Positions 46,440 to 56,329 are shown, numbered from the stretch's first letter. The stretch: DNA of 64,000 nucleotides from an uncultured Erythrobacter sp. (GCA_947501005.1 CANMTU010000001.1:1-64000), one strand, 5' to 3'. The notes: generated by a model not told the origin, from the letters alone. Translations and numbers: made by a program.

Positions 46440-48632
46440 TTACGACTTTACGCCGTAATCGTAGACATACCCATATTCCTTCGCGCCATACCCGATGGTT
46501 TTGGCATCGAACTTGGTGAGCAACACGCCCAGGATGTGCGCATCGCCGGAACGCAGGCGGCGAAGCGCATCGTTGGCACGTCGCCCGTGGACACGATTTG
46601 CCTCTACAACGAAGATGGTGCTGCCAACATCCGACACCAGCGTCGGCGCGTCGGCCAGACCGAGTACCGGCGGGGCGTCGATCACGACCAGGTCATACTT
46701 GTTTTCGCATTGCGTGATGAGTTCTTGCATGTTGGGCCCGGCGATCAGTTCGGCCGGATTGACCGGGATGGGACCGGCCGTGATCAGGTCGAGGCCTGGC
46801 TGATCGGTTGGATGCGTAATCTGGGCAAGCGTATTCTGGCTCGACAAAAAGCCGGACAGACCCTCCTTGTTCGAGACGGAGAAGCGTTTGTGCTGCGACG
46901 GGCGTCGCATATCCGCGTCGATCAGGATAACGGTACGGCCGAGCTGAGCGAAACTGCAGGCGATGGCGAGAGAACTGGTCGACTTGCCTTCGCCCTGGCC
47001 GCTGCTGGTGAAAACCAGACTTTTGGGCGCACCGGTCGATGTCGAGAGCATCAGGGAACTGCGCAACGCCGCATAGGCTTCCGACAAGTCGGATTTGCGA
47101 TCGGCCATTTCGGCCCGGGCATCGGTATCTTCCTTCATTTTCGGAATGACGCCTATGGCAGGCAAGCCAAGCTTGGTTTCGACGTCATCGGTCGAACGCA
47201 AGGCATCGTCGAAGTTCTCACGCAGGAACACAAGGCCGAGGCCCAGCATCAGGCCAGCGACGATCGAAAGAGCGATATTGAGCAGCGGGCGCGGACGCAC
47301 GGGACCGACCGGCGGATCGGCGCGATCGACGATCGAAATGTTGTTGGAGGAGATACCAGCTGCCGCGCTGATCTCCTTGTAGCGCTGCAGCAATCCTTCG
47401 TAGAGTGTCCGGTTGGTGTCCACCTCGCGCCGCAGAATATTGTAACGGATGCCGCGATCCTGCTCGGCCAGGGTTTCACCGCGAATATCGGCCAATTCGT
47501 TTCTCAACGCAGTTTCCTGGCGCCGGGACAGATCGTATTCCTGGCGAATGCCATCGCGTATATCGGTCGCCAGATCGTTGATCTGCCTCGAAAAGGCGTC
47601 AATCTGGGTCTGCAGTTCCTGCTGAACGGGATAATCGGCCGCGTAACGCTCTCGATTCAATTCGTAGCTTGCTCGCAATTGGGCGCGTTGCTGAACCAAT
47701 GACTGAATTGCCGGGTTCGATAGGACCGACGGTAGATTCATTAGCGGCGTGCCTTGCGCTTCGCGCCAGCGCTGTTCAGCTGAAATGCGATTGGCGGTAG
47801 CGGTGGCGACATCGCTGTTGAACTGGCCCAGATTGGCCGTCGTGAGGGAGCTGGCATTGCCACCAGCACCGCTGGCGTCGATCAGGCCCGCTCCGCGCGC
47901 ATATTCAAGCAGTGCGCGATCGGATTCTTCAAGCCGCTGACGGGTATTTGCAAGCTCATCTTCGAGAAATTGCCGCGCATAGGCGGTCGTATCGTATTTG
48001 CGGCGCAGATTGCTGGTAATGTAGTTTTCGGCAAAACTGTTGGCGATTTGGGAAGCCAGCACCCGGTCCGGGCTTTCGAATGAAATGCTCACGACCGATG
48101 AATCAACCGGCAGTTCGACTTCCAGATTATCTTGCAACGCGTCCAGAACCTGCTCCTGCCGGGTCTGGCGCAGATCGAAGGCCCCGGCGGGAGCCGCAGC
48201 CGGTTCGACGCCCATTCGTTCGAGGAAGGTGTTGTTCCGGAACAGGCCGAGTTGGGTGGCGACCGTCCGTGCCAGCGAACGGCTTTCGATCACATCGACC
48301 TGTGTTTCGAGATAGCGCTCCGTATCTTGCAGACCGCCGCCAGTCGGTTGAATATCGGCACCTTCGATGATCTGCGCCGTTTGCAGATCAATCTGAATCA
48401 GCGCCGTCCCCTTATAGATCGGCGTGCTGAGCAAAGTGACCGCGATGCCGAGCAGAACGCAAAGGGCAAGCGCGACGATGACAATGTAGCGGTTTCGATA
48501 GACCGTGGACCACACCGCCCGCAGATCGATGACCCGCCAAGGCGACGAAGGGGTCGTCGATGCTGCCCCTGGCGGCAAGCCGCTATCCTGAAAAGCAGGT
48601 CGTGACAGATCGATGGAGGAAGCGTCGTTCAT
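46440..48632 (-). CDS. polysaccharide co-polymerase/tyrosine autokinase (Wzc type)
   Basis: A 730-aa inner-membrane protein. Wzz-like chain-length domain with membrane segments at about 48-68 and 450-470 and a long coiled-coil periplasmic part between. The cytoplasmic BY-kinase has Walker A in SSGQGEGKSTSS (543-554), Walker A' ILIDADMRRP (569-578), Walker B VVIDAPP (649-655) and a C-terminal Tyr cluster (Y715, 720, 722, 724, 726). It regulates chain length and export together with the Wza protein upstream. A 190-base gap lies between the two. Confidence 0.95.
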   Translation of the reverse strand: MNDASSIDLSRPAFQDSGLPPGAASTTPSSPWRVIDLRAVWSTVYRNRYIVIVALALCVLLGIAVTLLSTPIYKGTALIQIDLQTAQIIEGADIQPTGGGLQDTERYLETQVDVIESRSLARTVATQLGLFRNNTFLERMGVEPAAAPAGAFDLRQTRQEQVLDALQDNLEVELPVDSSVVSISFESPDRVLASQIANSFAENYITSNLRRKYDTTAYARQFLEDELANTRQRLEESDRALLEYARGAGLIDASGAGGNASSLTTANLGQFNSDVATATANRISAEQRWREAQGTPLMNLPSVLSNPAIQSLVQQRAQLRASYELNRERYAADYPVQQELQTQIDAFSRQINDLATDIRDGIRQEYDLSRRQETALRNELADIRGETLAEQDRGIRYNILRREVDTNRTLYEGLLQRYKEISAAAGISSNNISIVDRADPPVGPVRPRPLLNIALSIVAGLMLGLGLVFLRENFDDALRSTDDVETKLGLPAIGVIPKMKEDTDARAEMADRKSDLSEAYAALRSSLMLSTSTGAPKSLVFTSSGQGEGKSTSSLAIACSFAQLGRTVILIDADMRRPSQHKRFSVSNKEGLSGFLSSQNTLAQITHPTDQPGLDLITAGPIPVNPAELIAGPNMQELITQCENKYDLVVIDAPPVLGLADAPTLVSDVGSTIFVVEANRVHGRRANDALRRLRSGDAHILGVLLTKFDAKTIGYGAKEYGYVYDYGVKS

Positions 48633-48822
48633 GCGGTACTCGATGAATTAACAGGGCGCTCGGTACGCGATATCTAGACGACCCGCGCGCGACGAATAGA
48701 AGAAAAACTATTGCGGGGCGTCGGCTTGTGCTTGTTTCGACTGCCGATGGCGAGCGGATGACCGGTAACCGCCGCGCTACTTCGAAAGAGAAGCCAGAAG
48801 GTTCGGACCATCGTTCTCTCGT

Positions 48823-49521
48823 TCAGTTGACCAGTGGGATGAAAAGACCGAAAGCCGGCAGGATGCTGAGCGAATCGTAGTAGAAGCTCTTGGTCGCGGA
48901 AGAGCCGACAACCACATAATCTCCTGCCTGGATATACGGGTCGGGCATGCGTCCTTCGCGAATGGCCATCACATCAAACAACGCGCCGTTGCGCTGACCG
49001 TCAATTGTACGGAAGATGGCCACCTTGTCGAGATCGGCGGTGCGGTTTGCTCCTCGAGCGAAGGCGAGGGTTTGCAAGAGGGTGGTGCGGCCTAGCAGGT
49101 CATAGACGCCCGGCTGCACCACGGCGCCATCGACCGTGACATTTTGCGTGCGTGTCTCTGCGAGAATTACGGACACGCGCGGGAAGCGCAGCCCGCTTCG
49201 TTGCAGATCGGTTTCGATCGCCTGAGCCAACTCGCTGGTTGTGCGTCCTGCCGCCTGAACGCGCCCGATCAAAGGCAGGACCAGCCCACCACCCGATTCC
49301 ACCGGCGCCGCCGTGACAGAAAGTTCGGGTTCCCGAAACACGGATATGGTCAGTTCGTCGCGTGGACTGATGATATATTCTTCTTGCTGGCCCTCGATCC
49401 GCAACGGGGGGATACGGTCGTAGGCTTCCTCCCCTTGCGGCACATCGAACTGTTCGGTTGTGACACACCCGGATAGGCAGCATGCCATGCCGACCAACAA
49501 GAATGCTATTGGCTTTGTCAT
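48823..49521 (-). CDS. polysaccharide export outer-membrane lipoprotein (Wza family)
   Basis: A 232-aa lipoprotein with lipobox LSGC (Cys19). A Poly_export domain (EEYIISPRDELTISVFREPE, LVLPLIGRVQAAGRT) and an SLBB-like domain (NVTVDGAVVQPGVYDLLG) form the usual Wza architecture, shorter than E. coli Wza because only one SLBB repeat is seen. It would form the outer-membrane exit channel. The ATG at 49521 is chosen to give a compact signal sequence. It follows the polymerase/ligase gene by four bases. Confidence 0.93.
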   Translation of the reverse strand: MTKPIAFLLVGMACCLSGCVTTEQFDVPQGEEAYDRIPPLRIEGQQEEYIISPRDELTISVFREPELSVTAAPVESGGGLVLPLIGRVQAAGRTTSELAQAIETDLQRSGLRFPRVSVILAETRTQNVTVDGAVVQPGVYDLLGRTTLLQTLAFARGANRTADLDKVAIFRTIDGQRNGALFDVMAIREGRMPDPYIQAGDYVVVGSSATKSFYYDSLSILPAFGLFIPLVN

Positions 49522-49525
49522 TGTA

Positions 49526-50944
49526 CTATCGAGAGTGTCCGTTGCTGTCGCCAATCGCGGCTGCGGTGCCTTCCGCGGGCGCCATGCGCTCGCGCTTCAC
49601 GCGGCGATAGCGCCTTGGCGTTTGCAAATCCAGCTCCGTTGGCGGCGTCGCGAGTATTGCGCAATAGACGCCAGTCAACGCGGCAAGCGCCAGCGTGCGC
49701 AACGGGTAATCCAGCGCGGAGTGCAACAGAAACTCGGTGATACCTGCTGTCGCGATGGCGATCGGTGCAAAGCCCGGGCGACCCCACCAGCAACGCCGAA
49801 GGCGCAGCGCGGCAGTAACGATGAACCACACGATGAAACACAGGATCAGAACAATTCCGGCGAGGCCTGTCTCCAGCGCCAGCTCCATGTAATCGGAATG
49901 CGCATGGTTGATATATCGGGGCTGGACGATTTCGAGTGGTTCCAGTGAGGCGAATATCTGCTTGAAACTGCCGAGTCCCGTCCCGGCCGGAAAGAAATCC
50001 TGCACCCCTTGAACGACCACCGGCCAGAATGAATATCGAAGGTCGGATGCCGCATCGAAGCGGTTCAGAGCGCTGCCCACTACCGCCGTTTGGGGCAAGA
50101 CGACAACCAGCAGCGTCACCGCTGCGGCGGATATGCCGAATGCAATCAAGGTTGCCCTGCTCCCTGCGCCGCGAGGAAACAGGATCATCGCCGACACCAG
50201 TATTCCGAAAGGCATGAGAGCAAGACCGGCCCGTGACAGGCAGCCGAAGACGGTCAGCGCCAGAAAGCCGATCAGCGCCACTCCGACCCAGCGTCTGACC
50301 CGCTGCTCGATCCGCTGCCAGGTCATCACTGCAAAAGCGGCGGCCGGCATCGCGGCGACGAGGAAAACGGCGCTGTGGTTCTTGTTGGCAAACAGGCCAA
50401 CGCCTGGAAGACTACCGGTCATGTAGAAAGTGAGGCGCGAGAACCCTTGGAATTGCAGAACCACGAGCAGACCGTTCAGCAAGCCGACGGCAGCGACGAT
50501 CTTCAAAAGAAGCAATTGTCCCGGCCGTCCGATTCGGAGCGCGGCTACGAATGCGGCCAGCGGAACGAGGAAAAAGGCCAGAGTATCACGGGTACTGGAA
50601 GGGGTCAGGCTGAGCGGAGCCCAACGATCCGGTTCCCCGACGGCTGTAAAGACCGCGGTTGGCACCTCACGGCCTGGCAAGGCCTGCCAAATCGAGGGGG
50701 GAAGCGGGATCAGTTGGAGCACAATCAGAAATACGATTGCCACCAGCAGGGCGACGGCGAACCGTGCCGACAGGCCCGGTGGCGCTATCCAGGGACGCAG
50801 GCAGAACCAGGCCAACGCACCTACGGCGACAATTTCCACGACCATTCGATAGATTGGAAACAACAGGCTGCCACCGCCCAACAGCAAGGCGACGGACAGC
50901 AGCCCTCCGGCTACCCATACGTCCCGGCGAAAGCTCTTTTCCAT
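49526..50944 (-). CDS. O-antigen ligase/polymerase family membrane protein (first copy)
   Basis: About 472 aa with roughly 12 membrane segments. The large periplasmic loop contains FFPAGTGLGSFKQIFASLEP and INHAHSDYMELALETGLAGI, the HxH-type ligase/polymerase motif of the Wzy/WaaL superfamily. ATG at 50944 has GGGGAAAG upstream; an in-frame ATG at 50974 is possible. It heads the minus-strand operon with wza and the kinase. It could polymerise repeat units or ligate the polymer; its partnership with export genes favours Wzy. Confidence 0.88.
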   Translation of the reverse strand: MEKSFRRDVWVAGGLLSVALLLGGGSLLFPIYRMVVEIVAVGALAWFCLRPWIAPPGLSARFAVALLVAIVFLIVLQLIPLPPSIWQALPGREVPTAVFTAVGEPDRWAPLSLTPSSTRDTLAFFLVPLAAFVAALRIGRPGQLLLLKIVAAVGLLNGLLVVLQFQGFSRLTFYMTGSLPGVGLFANKNHSAVFLVAAMPAAAFAVMTWQRIEQRVRRWVGVALIGFLALTVFGCLSRAGLALMPFGILVSAMILFPRGAGSRATLIAFGISAAAVTLLVVVLPQTAVVGSALNRFDAASDLRYSFWPVVVQGVQDFFPAGTGLGSFKQIFASLEPLEIVQPRYINHAHSDYMELALETGLAGIVLILCFIVWFIVTAALRLRRCWWGRPGFAPIAIATAGITEFLLHSALDYPLRTLALAALTGVYCAILATPPTELDLQTPRRYRRVKRERMAPAEGTAAAIGDSNGHSR

Positions 50945-51043
50945 TATTGCCGTCTTTCCCCACCCATAATTCACCGTTAGAGGCCGGCGCTCTTACACAA
51001 GCCGGTGCGTGTGGCAAACAAACCGCCTCTCGTAACGTCGAGC

Positions 51044-51050
51044 GGAGGGG
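51044..51050 (+). promoter_or_regulatory. strong Shine-Dalgarno that fixes a TTG start
   Basis: GGAGGGG lies four bases before TTG 51055 (GGAGGGGTAAGTTG). The longer reading frame upstream overlaps the divergent gene at 50944 in the opposite strand and has no family character, so this site decides the start of the glycosyltransferase. Confidence 0.7.
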
Positions 51051-51054
51051 TAAG

Positions 51055-52212
51055 TTGTCAAACGCCGACATCAGCGACACGGACGCGAGGCCGGTGGCGG
51101 AATCGCGCGGGCCGTTGTGGTTTCTTGCTGCGCTGCCGCCGCCGCTCAACGGCCAATCAAATTGCAATCGGGCGATGCAGGACATACTGCAATCTCATGT
51201 TGACCTTACACTCCTCGACCCGGGACGGACAAGGCTGGGCAAGCTTTGGTGTGCGGTGGCGAATGCCGTGGCCCTGATGGTGCATGGGCGCCGGGGCAGG
51301 GTCGCCTATATTTCCATTCCCGGCCAAAATGGGGTTTGGCTCCTGCTACTGGCCATCCTTGCGATGCGTGTGCGGGGCATGACCATGTGGTTCCACCATC
51401 ATTCGTTCCGGCCGATCAATCAGGGACCTCTCCGTGCGATGCGCGCGCTAGTCGCCTGCGCCGGGTCGCGGCAACACCATATCCTGCTGTCCGAAAGGAT
51501 GCGGGAGCGGTTTGCAGCTCTTTATCTGCCTGGTCGCGCCAAAGCGGCGCTCGCTTTTTCGAACACGGTCCTGTTTCCGCCGGATTGTCGCAAGGCGATC
51601 GCGACCCGTCCGGAAAGGCCTCTGACGCTCGGCCATGTTTCCGTCTTGACCCGTGCGAAAGGCATCTACCACCTACTCGATCTGTTCGAGGTGTTGCAAA
51701 CGGGCATCCCTGATTTGCGGATGATAATTGCCGGCCCCTCCGACGATGCCGACCTGCTAAAGGCAGTCCGCCGCGCAGTGGAACGGCATCCCGATGCAGT
51801 CGAGTATCGTGGCGCGGTCGCAGGAGACGAGAAAGCCCGTTTCTACCGAGATATCGATGCGTTCATATTGCCTACCACGCTGATCGACGAAGCCGAACCG
51901 CTGGTCATGATCGAAGCTTATGAACAGGGGGTGGAAGTGTTCGCGAGTGCGACTGGTTGTATTCCCGACCGGATCCGCAAGCGCGGACATCTGCTGACGC
52001 TGAATTTGGCGGAGGATTCCGAGAGAATAGCACCGCTCGCGCGGCTGAGCGGGCAGGAGTGGGCTGACCGGCGCAAGACGTGCCGCGCCCATGTCTGCGA
52101 ACTGACGGAGGAAGCCCGGGAGCAGGGGCAAACCGTGCTGGCACGATTGCTCGAGCCCGTTTGCCCTTCAATGCCAGAAGCTGGCGTCGCAATGGAACAT
52201 ACCTTGCGATGA
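51055..52212 (+). CDS. GT4 glycosyltransferase with TTG start
   Basis: A 385-aa GT-B enzyme. FLAALPPPLNGQSNCNRAMQ is the N-terminal acceptor loop, MTMWFHHHSFRPINQGPLRA the middle, LTLGHVSVLTRAKGIYHLLD the donor domain start and LPTTLIDEAEPLVMIEAYEQ the nucleotide-sugar Glu motif. The TTG start is supported by a strong ribosome site. The gene opens the second plus-strand operon and is divergent from the minus-strand operon; its stop overlaps the next start (ATGA). Confidence 0.87.
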   Translation: MSNADISDTDARPVAESRGPLWFLAALPPPLNGQSNCNRAMQDILQSHVDLTLLDPGRTRLGKLWCAVANAVALMVHGRRGRVAYISIPGQNGVWLLLLAILAMRVRGMTMWFHHHSFRPINQGPLRAMRALVACAGSRQHHILLSERMRERFAALYLPGRAKAALAFSNTVLFPPDCRKAIATRPERPLTLGHVSVLTRAKGIYHLLDLFEVLQTGIPDLRMIIAGPSDDADLLKAVRRAVERHPDAVEYRGAVAGDEKARFYRDIDAFILPTTLIDEAEPLVMIEAYEQGVEVFASATGCIPDRIRKRGHLLTLNLAEDSERIAPLARLSGQEWADRRKTCRAHVCELTEEAREQGQTVLARLLEPVCPSMPEAGVAMEHTLR

Positions 52213-53459
52213 ACGTCTATTTCATTCTTTTCTTGCTGTATATGATCTCGCCGAAGATCGATCTGAGCGCTGCTTTCCCACTGCGACCGGAAGATTTCAT
52301 CTTTGCTCTTGCCGCATTGATCTGGGTTTTCACAGCCAAGCGCGTGCGAATTCATTTCGATCGGCCAGTGCAACTTTACCTCGTTTTCGTGGCTATCAAT
52401 TTTATCGCCGCGTTCATCAATTTTGCGGATATGGGCGTAATCGGCGTCATCTATGCGTTGCGCCTGATACAATATCTGCTGTGGTATCCCATCCTCTACG
52501 AAGCATGCCACAGGGTTGATTGGATATCGATGCGCCGCGGTTTCGTGGCGCTCGGCATCATCTTCATAGGCTGGGCGATCCTCGAACTGTCGGGTGTCGT
52601 CGAAACGGTGGGCAGGTTCGATGGCTCCGGCCGGCTAACGCTCAACACCACCGGTCCGTACGAATCGTCGGTCATGCTGGCGATGATCGCCTATGCCGTC
52701 TCAAGCTATTTGATCGCCATACCGTTGCTTGTGATGGTGATGCTTACGCAATCACGCGTCACGCTGGCCGGAATGGTGTTCAGCTATGCCGCGTCGCGGC
52801 CGATAAGGGCAATCGTGACGGCGGGGGCGGCGGTGCTGGCCTTTTCGGTGTTTGCGCAGCCGATCCTCGATTCTCTCAGTCGGACACGCCTAGGAGATTC
52901 TGACACGCCAGCGCAAATGGCCAGATCCGTGACCACCGCATGGAACCGTGCCCCCACACTTAACGACCCGACGTTCTTTCGGGAGCGACTTCTCGATGGG
53001 AACACGATTTTCCGTTACATGGCCACCACCGAAGGCGATCTGAGTTTCAGCTATCGCGCCGTGCGCTGGCCCACTGTAATCAAGACCACTTTCGCCCACC
53101 CCTTCCACACCATTTTTGGATGGGGGCCAGGCTCTTGGGGCAATGCGCTCGACAATTACTATATTCGTGTTTTCGGCGAAACGGGCCTCGTCGGATTGGT
53201 CGTGTTCCTGATATGGATGATCAGCACGATTTTTCGACTTGAGGTTCGCGGGCTTGCGCGCTTCTCGTTGGTGATGATGGCGGTGGTCGCCACGTTCATC
53301 GATATCTTCACATCGTCCAAGGTCATGCCGTTGCTATGGGCGTTCCTGGCGCTCGAACAGGCGGGTCACCCCTTTGCCCTGCCGCAACGCAAGCGCAGGG
53401 GCCAGTTCCTGCGCCGCCCGCGGGCATTGGCGCCTCCTGTCGACAAGGAGCCAGCATGA
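52209..53459 (+). CDS. O-antigen polymerase-like membrane protein (second copy)
   Basis: A 416-aa protein with about 9-10 hydrophobic segments and a periplasmic loop around residues 235-320. It shows the Wzy-like block TIFGWGPGSWGNALDNYYIR followed by VFGETGLVGLVVFLIWM, as in O-antigen polymerases. Sequence identity with the first copy looks low. Coupling by four-base overlaps to glycosyltransferases on both sides suggests it is the dedicated repeat-unit polymerase, leaving the copy at 49526 for ligation or export. This division is inferred. Confidence 0.82.
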   Translation: MNVYFILFLLYMISPKIDLSAAFPLRPEDFIFALAALIWVFTAKRVRIHFDRPVQLYLVFVAINFIAAFINFADMGVIGVIYALRLIQYLLWYPILYEACHRVDWISMRRGFVALGIIFIGWAILELSGVVETVGRFDGSGRLTLNTTGPYESSVMLAMIAYAVSSYLIAIPLLVMVMLTQSRVTLAGMVFSYAASRPIRAIVTAGAAVLAFSVFAQPILDSLSRTRLGDSDTPAQMARSVTTAWNRAPTLNDPTFFRERLLDGNTIFRYMATTEGDLSFSYRAVRWPTVIKTTFAHPFHTIFGWGPGSWGNALDNYYIRVFGETGLVGLVVFLIWMISTIFRLEVRGLARFSLVMMAVVATFIDIFTSSKVMPLLWAFLALEQAGHPFALPQRKRRGQFLRRPRALAPPVDKEPA

Positions 53460-54457
53460 AGCCGGACTATCGACCGGAAGACGTCACCGCCGCGATTGTT
53501 ACGTATGGCGCACGGCAATCGCTTTTGCTGTCGGTTCTCGAGCGGTTGCGCGCCGAAGGTGTCGGGCAATGTGTCGTAGTCGATAATGGTGCGCACTGGC
53601 CGGTGGCAAAAGACTTGCGCGCGCAGTTCGGGGCATGGGTACGAGTGGTGCCGATGGGCGGCAATACGGGAAGTTCGCAAGGTTTCGCTGCGGCTTTGGC
53701 CGCCGCCCGGGATACCGGATTGCCGCTGATTTGGCTTCTCGATGATGACAATCGACCCAAACACGGTTGTCTTGCCGAACTGCTGCTTGCCTATGCCGAG
53801 GAAAGCCAGGATATTCCGGAAGATATGTTGGCGCTCGTCGCAGGCAGAGCCGAACATTCGATCGGGAGTATTTCGGACCGGCAGTTGCTGACCCGGTGGG
53901 ACAGTTTCGGTGGGTTTCATGTAGCCGATCTTCCAGCCAAGCTGGCTAACCGGCTGCCCCTGAGGCGCCAGACTGCGCCGACGCGCCGCGCTCGCGTGGG
54001 CGTGACGCATTTCGGCGGAATGCTGTTTCATCGTTCGCTGATCGAGCGTTTCGGCCTCCCGCGCCACGAGTTCTACATGTATGCGGATGACACCGAATTT
54101 ACCTGGAGGATTACCGCCGCGGGCGGGCGGATCGTGGAGGTGGCCGATGCGGTGGTAGAGGATCTGGAGCCTGCGGCGCAGGAGACGGCGCGATTGCGAA
54201 ACCGCTTCGTCGCAGCGCTGCAGACCGACAGCGACTTTCGCAGCTATTATGCAACGCGCAACCTAGCCTTCTTCGAAAGCCGTTTCCGGCGGCGCAACGC
54301 TTTCCTGTTCGCGCTTAACCGGCGGATCTATTTCGCCCTTCTTCGGCGTTACGCCGTAAAGCTTGGTCGGATGGAAAAATACCGTTTCCTACGCGCCAGC
54401 GTGAGCGATGGGCTGGCCGGGCGGCAGGGACCGGATCCTCGCTTCCCCCTGGGCTGA
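53456..54457 (+). CDS. glycosyltransferase family 2
   Basis: A 333-aa GT-A enzyme. TAAIVTYGARQSLLLSVLER, VVVDNGAHW, the DxD-type motif LIWLLDDDNRPKHGC and HEFYMYADDTEFTWRITAAG with the catalytic acidic pair are visible. This arrangement is like GlfT/rhamnosyltransferase group GT2 proteins. It starts inside the previous gene's stop (ATGA) and is followed by a GT4 after seven bases. Donor sugar unknown. Confidence 0.9.
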   Translation: MKPDYRPEDVTAAIVTYGARQSLLLSVLERLRAEGVGQCVVVDNGAHWPVAKDLRAQFGAWVRVVPMGGNTGSSQGFAAALAAARDTGLPLIWLLDDDNRPKHGCLAELLLAYAEESQDIPEDMLALVAGRAEHSIGSISDRQLLTRWDSFGGFHVADLPAKLANRLPLRRQTAPTRRARVGVTHFGGMLFHRSLIERFGLPRHEFYMYADDTEFTWRITAAGGRIVEVADAVVEDLEPAAQETARLRNRFVAALQTDSDFRSYYATRNLAFFESRFRRRNAFLFALNRRIYFALLRRYAVKLGRMEKYRFLRASVSDGLAGRQGPDPRFPLG

Positions 54458-54464
54458 AACAGAC

Positions 54465-55664
54465 ATGCGTATTCTTTCGATCGGCCAGAATTATTACGTT
54501 GCTGGCGGTATGGACCGGGTGATGTTCGATCAGGCTCGCATCCTGACCGAACGCGGGCACGAGGTCGTGCCGTTCACCGCCGCCGATACGGCCGATGAGT
54601 CTAGCGAATGGGCCGTGCATTTTCCCACGGCCGCCCGCACCGATGCCACGACCCTGGCGGAATTGCCGAAGGTCCTGTGGCGGCCCGGTGCCGCCCGCGC
54701 CCTGCGTAATTTGATGGCCGCCGAAGCCTTCGACATCGTTCATATTCACAGCTGGTACAAACGACTCTCGCCAGCGATCCTGCCGGTGCTGCGCGATGCC
54801 GGCGTGCCCGTGGTTCAGACGCTCCACGATTATCGGACCGTCTGCTCGCGTTCCACAATGGTCCGCGAAGGCGTGATCTGCCGTGAATGTGCAGGTGGGA
54901 AAAACTTGCCCGCATTGCGCTATCGCTGCAACGGATCGCTCGCAAAAACGCTCGCTTCGGTCGCTGAAATGAAGATCGCCGACCTGGCTGGTTACCGCGA
55001 AATCGTGCGCCGGTTCCTGCCGGTCAGCACATTCCAGCGCGATTTGTTACAGCAGATGGGTGTACCGGAAGAGCAGATGTGCACCTTGCCCAATCCGGTT
55101 GCGATCCCCGACCGGACCGCGCCACCCCCGATGGCAAATGCCCCGGTTCTGTTCGCTGGCCGGCTGGAGAGTTACAAGGGTGCCCACATCTTCGCCGCGC
55201 TGGCCAGGCTGCGGCCGGACACCGCCTTTGTGATGGCAGGCGATGGAAGCGAACGTGCGGCGATCGCGGCGGATGCGCCGGCGAACCTTCGAATGCTGGG
55301 GCAGCTTGACCAGGATGCCCTGGCCATCGAGATAGCGAAGGCGGCCTGCGTCGTCGTACCCTCGTTTGCGCCGGAAACCTTCGGGCTGTCCGCGGCAGAA
55401 GCACTGGTGGCAGGCCGCCCGGTGGTCGCCAGCCGGATCGGCGGACTGATCGAAATCGTGCGTGACGGACATGATGGTCTGCTGGTCGAACCAGGCGACG
55501 TTTCCGGTTTCGCGGCTGCAGTCGATCATATCATCGCCGATCCTGAGCGGGCGCGTATGATGGGCATGGCGGGACGGGCCCGCATCGCTTCACTGTTTTC
55601 GGAGGACCGGTATTGTGATCGCGTGATGGAAATCTATCACGAGGTACTGAAGGAGGCCTCATGA
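54465..55664 (+). CDS. GT4 glycosyltransferase
   Basis: A 399-aa GT-B enzyme. MRILSIGQNYYVAGGMDRVM gives the Gly-rich N-terminal loop, TLHDYRTVCSRSTMVREGVI with CRECAGG a Cys-rich acceptor loop typical of a GT4 subgroup, and VLFAGRLESYKGAHIFAALA the donor domain. VVPSFAPETFGLSAAEALVA holds the conserved EX7E-type Glu pair. It overlaps the following acyltransferase by four bases. Confidence 0.92.
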   Translation: MRILSIGQNYYVAGGMDRVMFDQARILTERGHEVVPFTAADTADESSEWAVHFPTAARTDATTLAELPKVLWRPGAARALRNLMAAEAFDIVHIHSWYKRLSPAILPVLRDAGVPVVQTLHDYRTVCSRSTMVREGVICRECAGGKNLPALRYRCNGSLAKTLASVAEMKIADLAGYREIVRRFLPVSTFQRDLLQQMGVPEEQMCTLPNPVAIPDRTAPPPMANAPVLFAGRLESYKGAHIFAALARLRPDTAFVMAGDGSERAAIAADAPANLRMLGQLDQDALAIEIAKAACVVVPSFAPETFGLSAAEALVAGRPVVASRIGGLIEIVRDGHDGLLVEPGDVSGFAAAVDHIIADPERARMMGMAGRARIASLFSEDRYCDRVMEIYHEVLKEAS

Positions 55665-56329
55665 TCGCGAAACTGGTCAGGATTGCGACCGGACGCGACT
55701 ACGCGATCGGCAAGGGCGATCTGAGCTACATGCTCTCCAAGGGTGGATGGCCCATGCTGCGCGGCCTTGTTTGGTCGATGTGCCGCTTGCGGCGCTGGAA
55801 CGGGTTGATGCTGGGGCCGCATATCCAATGGGTGATGGCTGGCCGCGTGACAACCGGTCGCGGCGTACTGATCGGGGGCATGAGCTATATCGACGGTTCC
55901 GCCCGCCATGGCATCGTGCTGGCTGACCGGGTGACAATTCGGGAGCATGCCTGGATTCAGGGCCGCAGCGGACTGAACGATCCGGCCGACGGGCTGTGGA
56001 TCGGCATGCAGTCCTATATTGGTCCGCGCGCAACCATCGGCATCGGCGGGCCGGTACGGATTGGCGCGGGCGTACAGGCGGGGGCCGGGCTCACCATTAC
56101 CGCGGAATCGCATGCGGCGGATGATGAAGGCAGCTTCGTTTCCGGCCGTACGGAACGGCGGGGCGTGACGATCGGTGACCGTTGCTGGCTCGGCAACAAT
56201 GTGTCGATCCTCGACGGCGTGGACATCGGGGCCGATTGTGTGATCGGCGCCAATTCGCTTGTCACCCGCTCGATCCCGGCAGGCTCGGTTGCTTTCGGCG
56301 TGCCGGCCCGGGTGCGAGACAGAGGGTAG
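55661..56329 (+). CDS. hexapeptide-repeat O-acetyltransferase
   Basis: A 222-aa left-handed beta-helix acyltransferase. Isoleucine-patch repeats run from about residue 60 (VTTGRGVLIGG, ADRVTIREHAWIQGR, IGPRATIGIGGPVRIGAG). The AESHAADD segment supplies the likely active-site His, and GDRCWLGNNVSILDGVDIGA with NSLVTRSIPAGSVAFGVPAR is the standard C-terminal block. It probably O-acetylates the polymer or its lipid-linked unit. The stop TAG abuts the stop of the opposite gene, forming the palindrome TAGCTA. Confidence 0.92.
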   Translation: MIAKLVRIATGRDYAIGKGDLSYMLSKGGWPMLRGLVWSMCRLRRWNGLMLGPHIQWVMAGRVTTGRGVLIGGMSYIDGSARHGIVLADRVTIREHAWIQGRSGLNDPADGLWIGMQSYIGPRATIGIGGPVRIGAGVQAGAGLTITAESHAADDEGSFVSGRTERRGVTIGDRCWLGNNVSILDGVDIGADCVIGANSLVTRSIPAGSVAFGVPARVRDRG

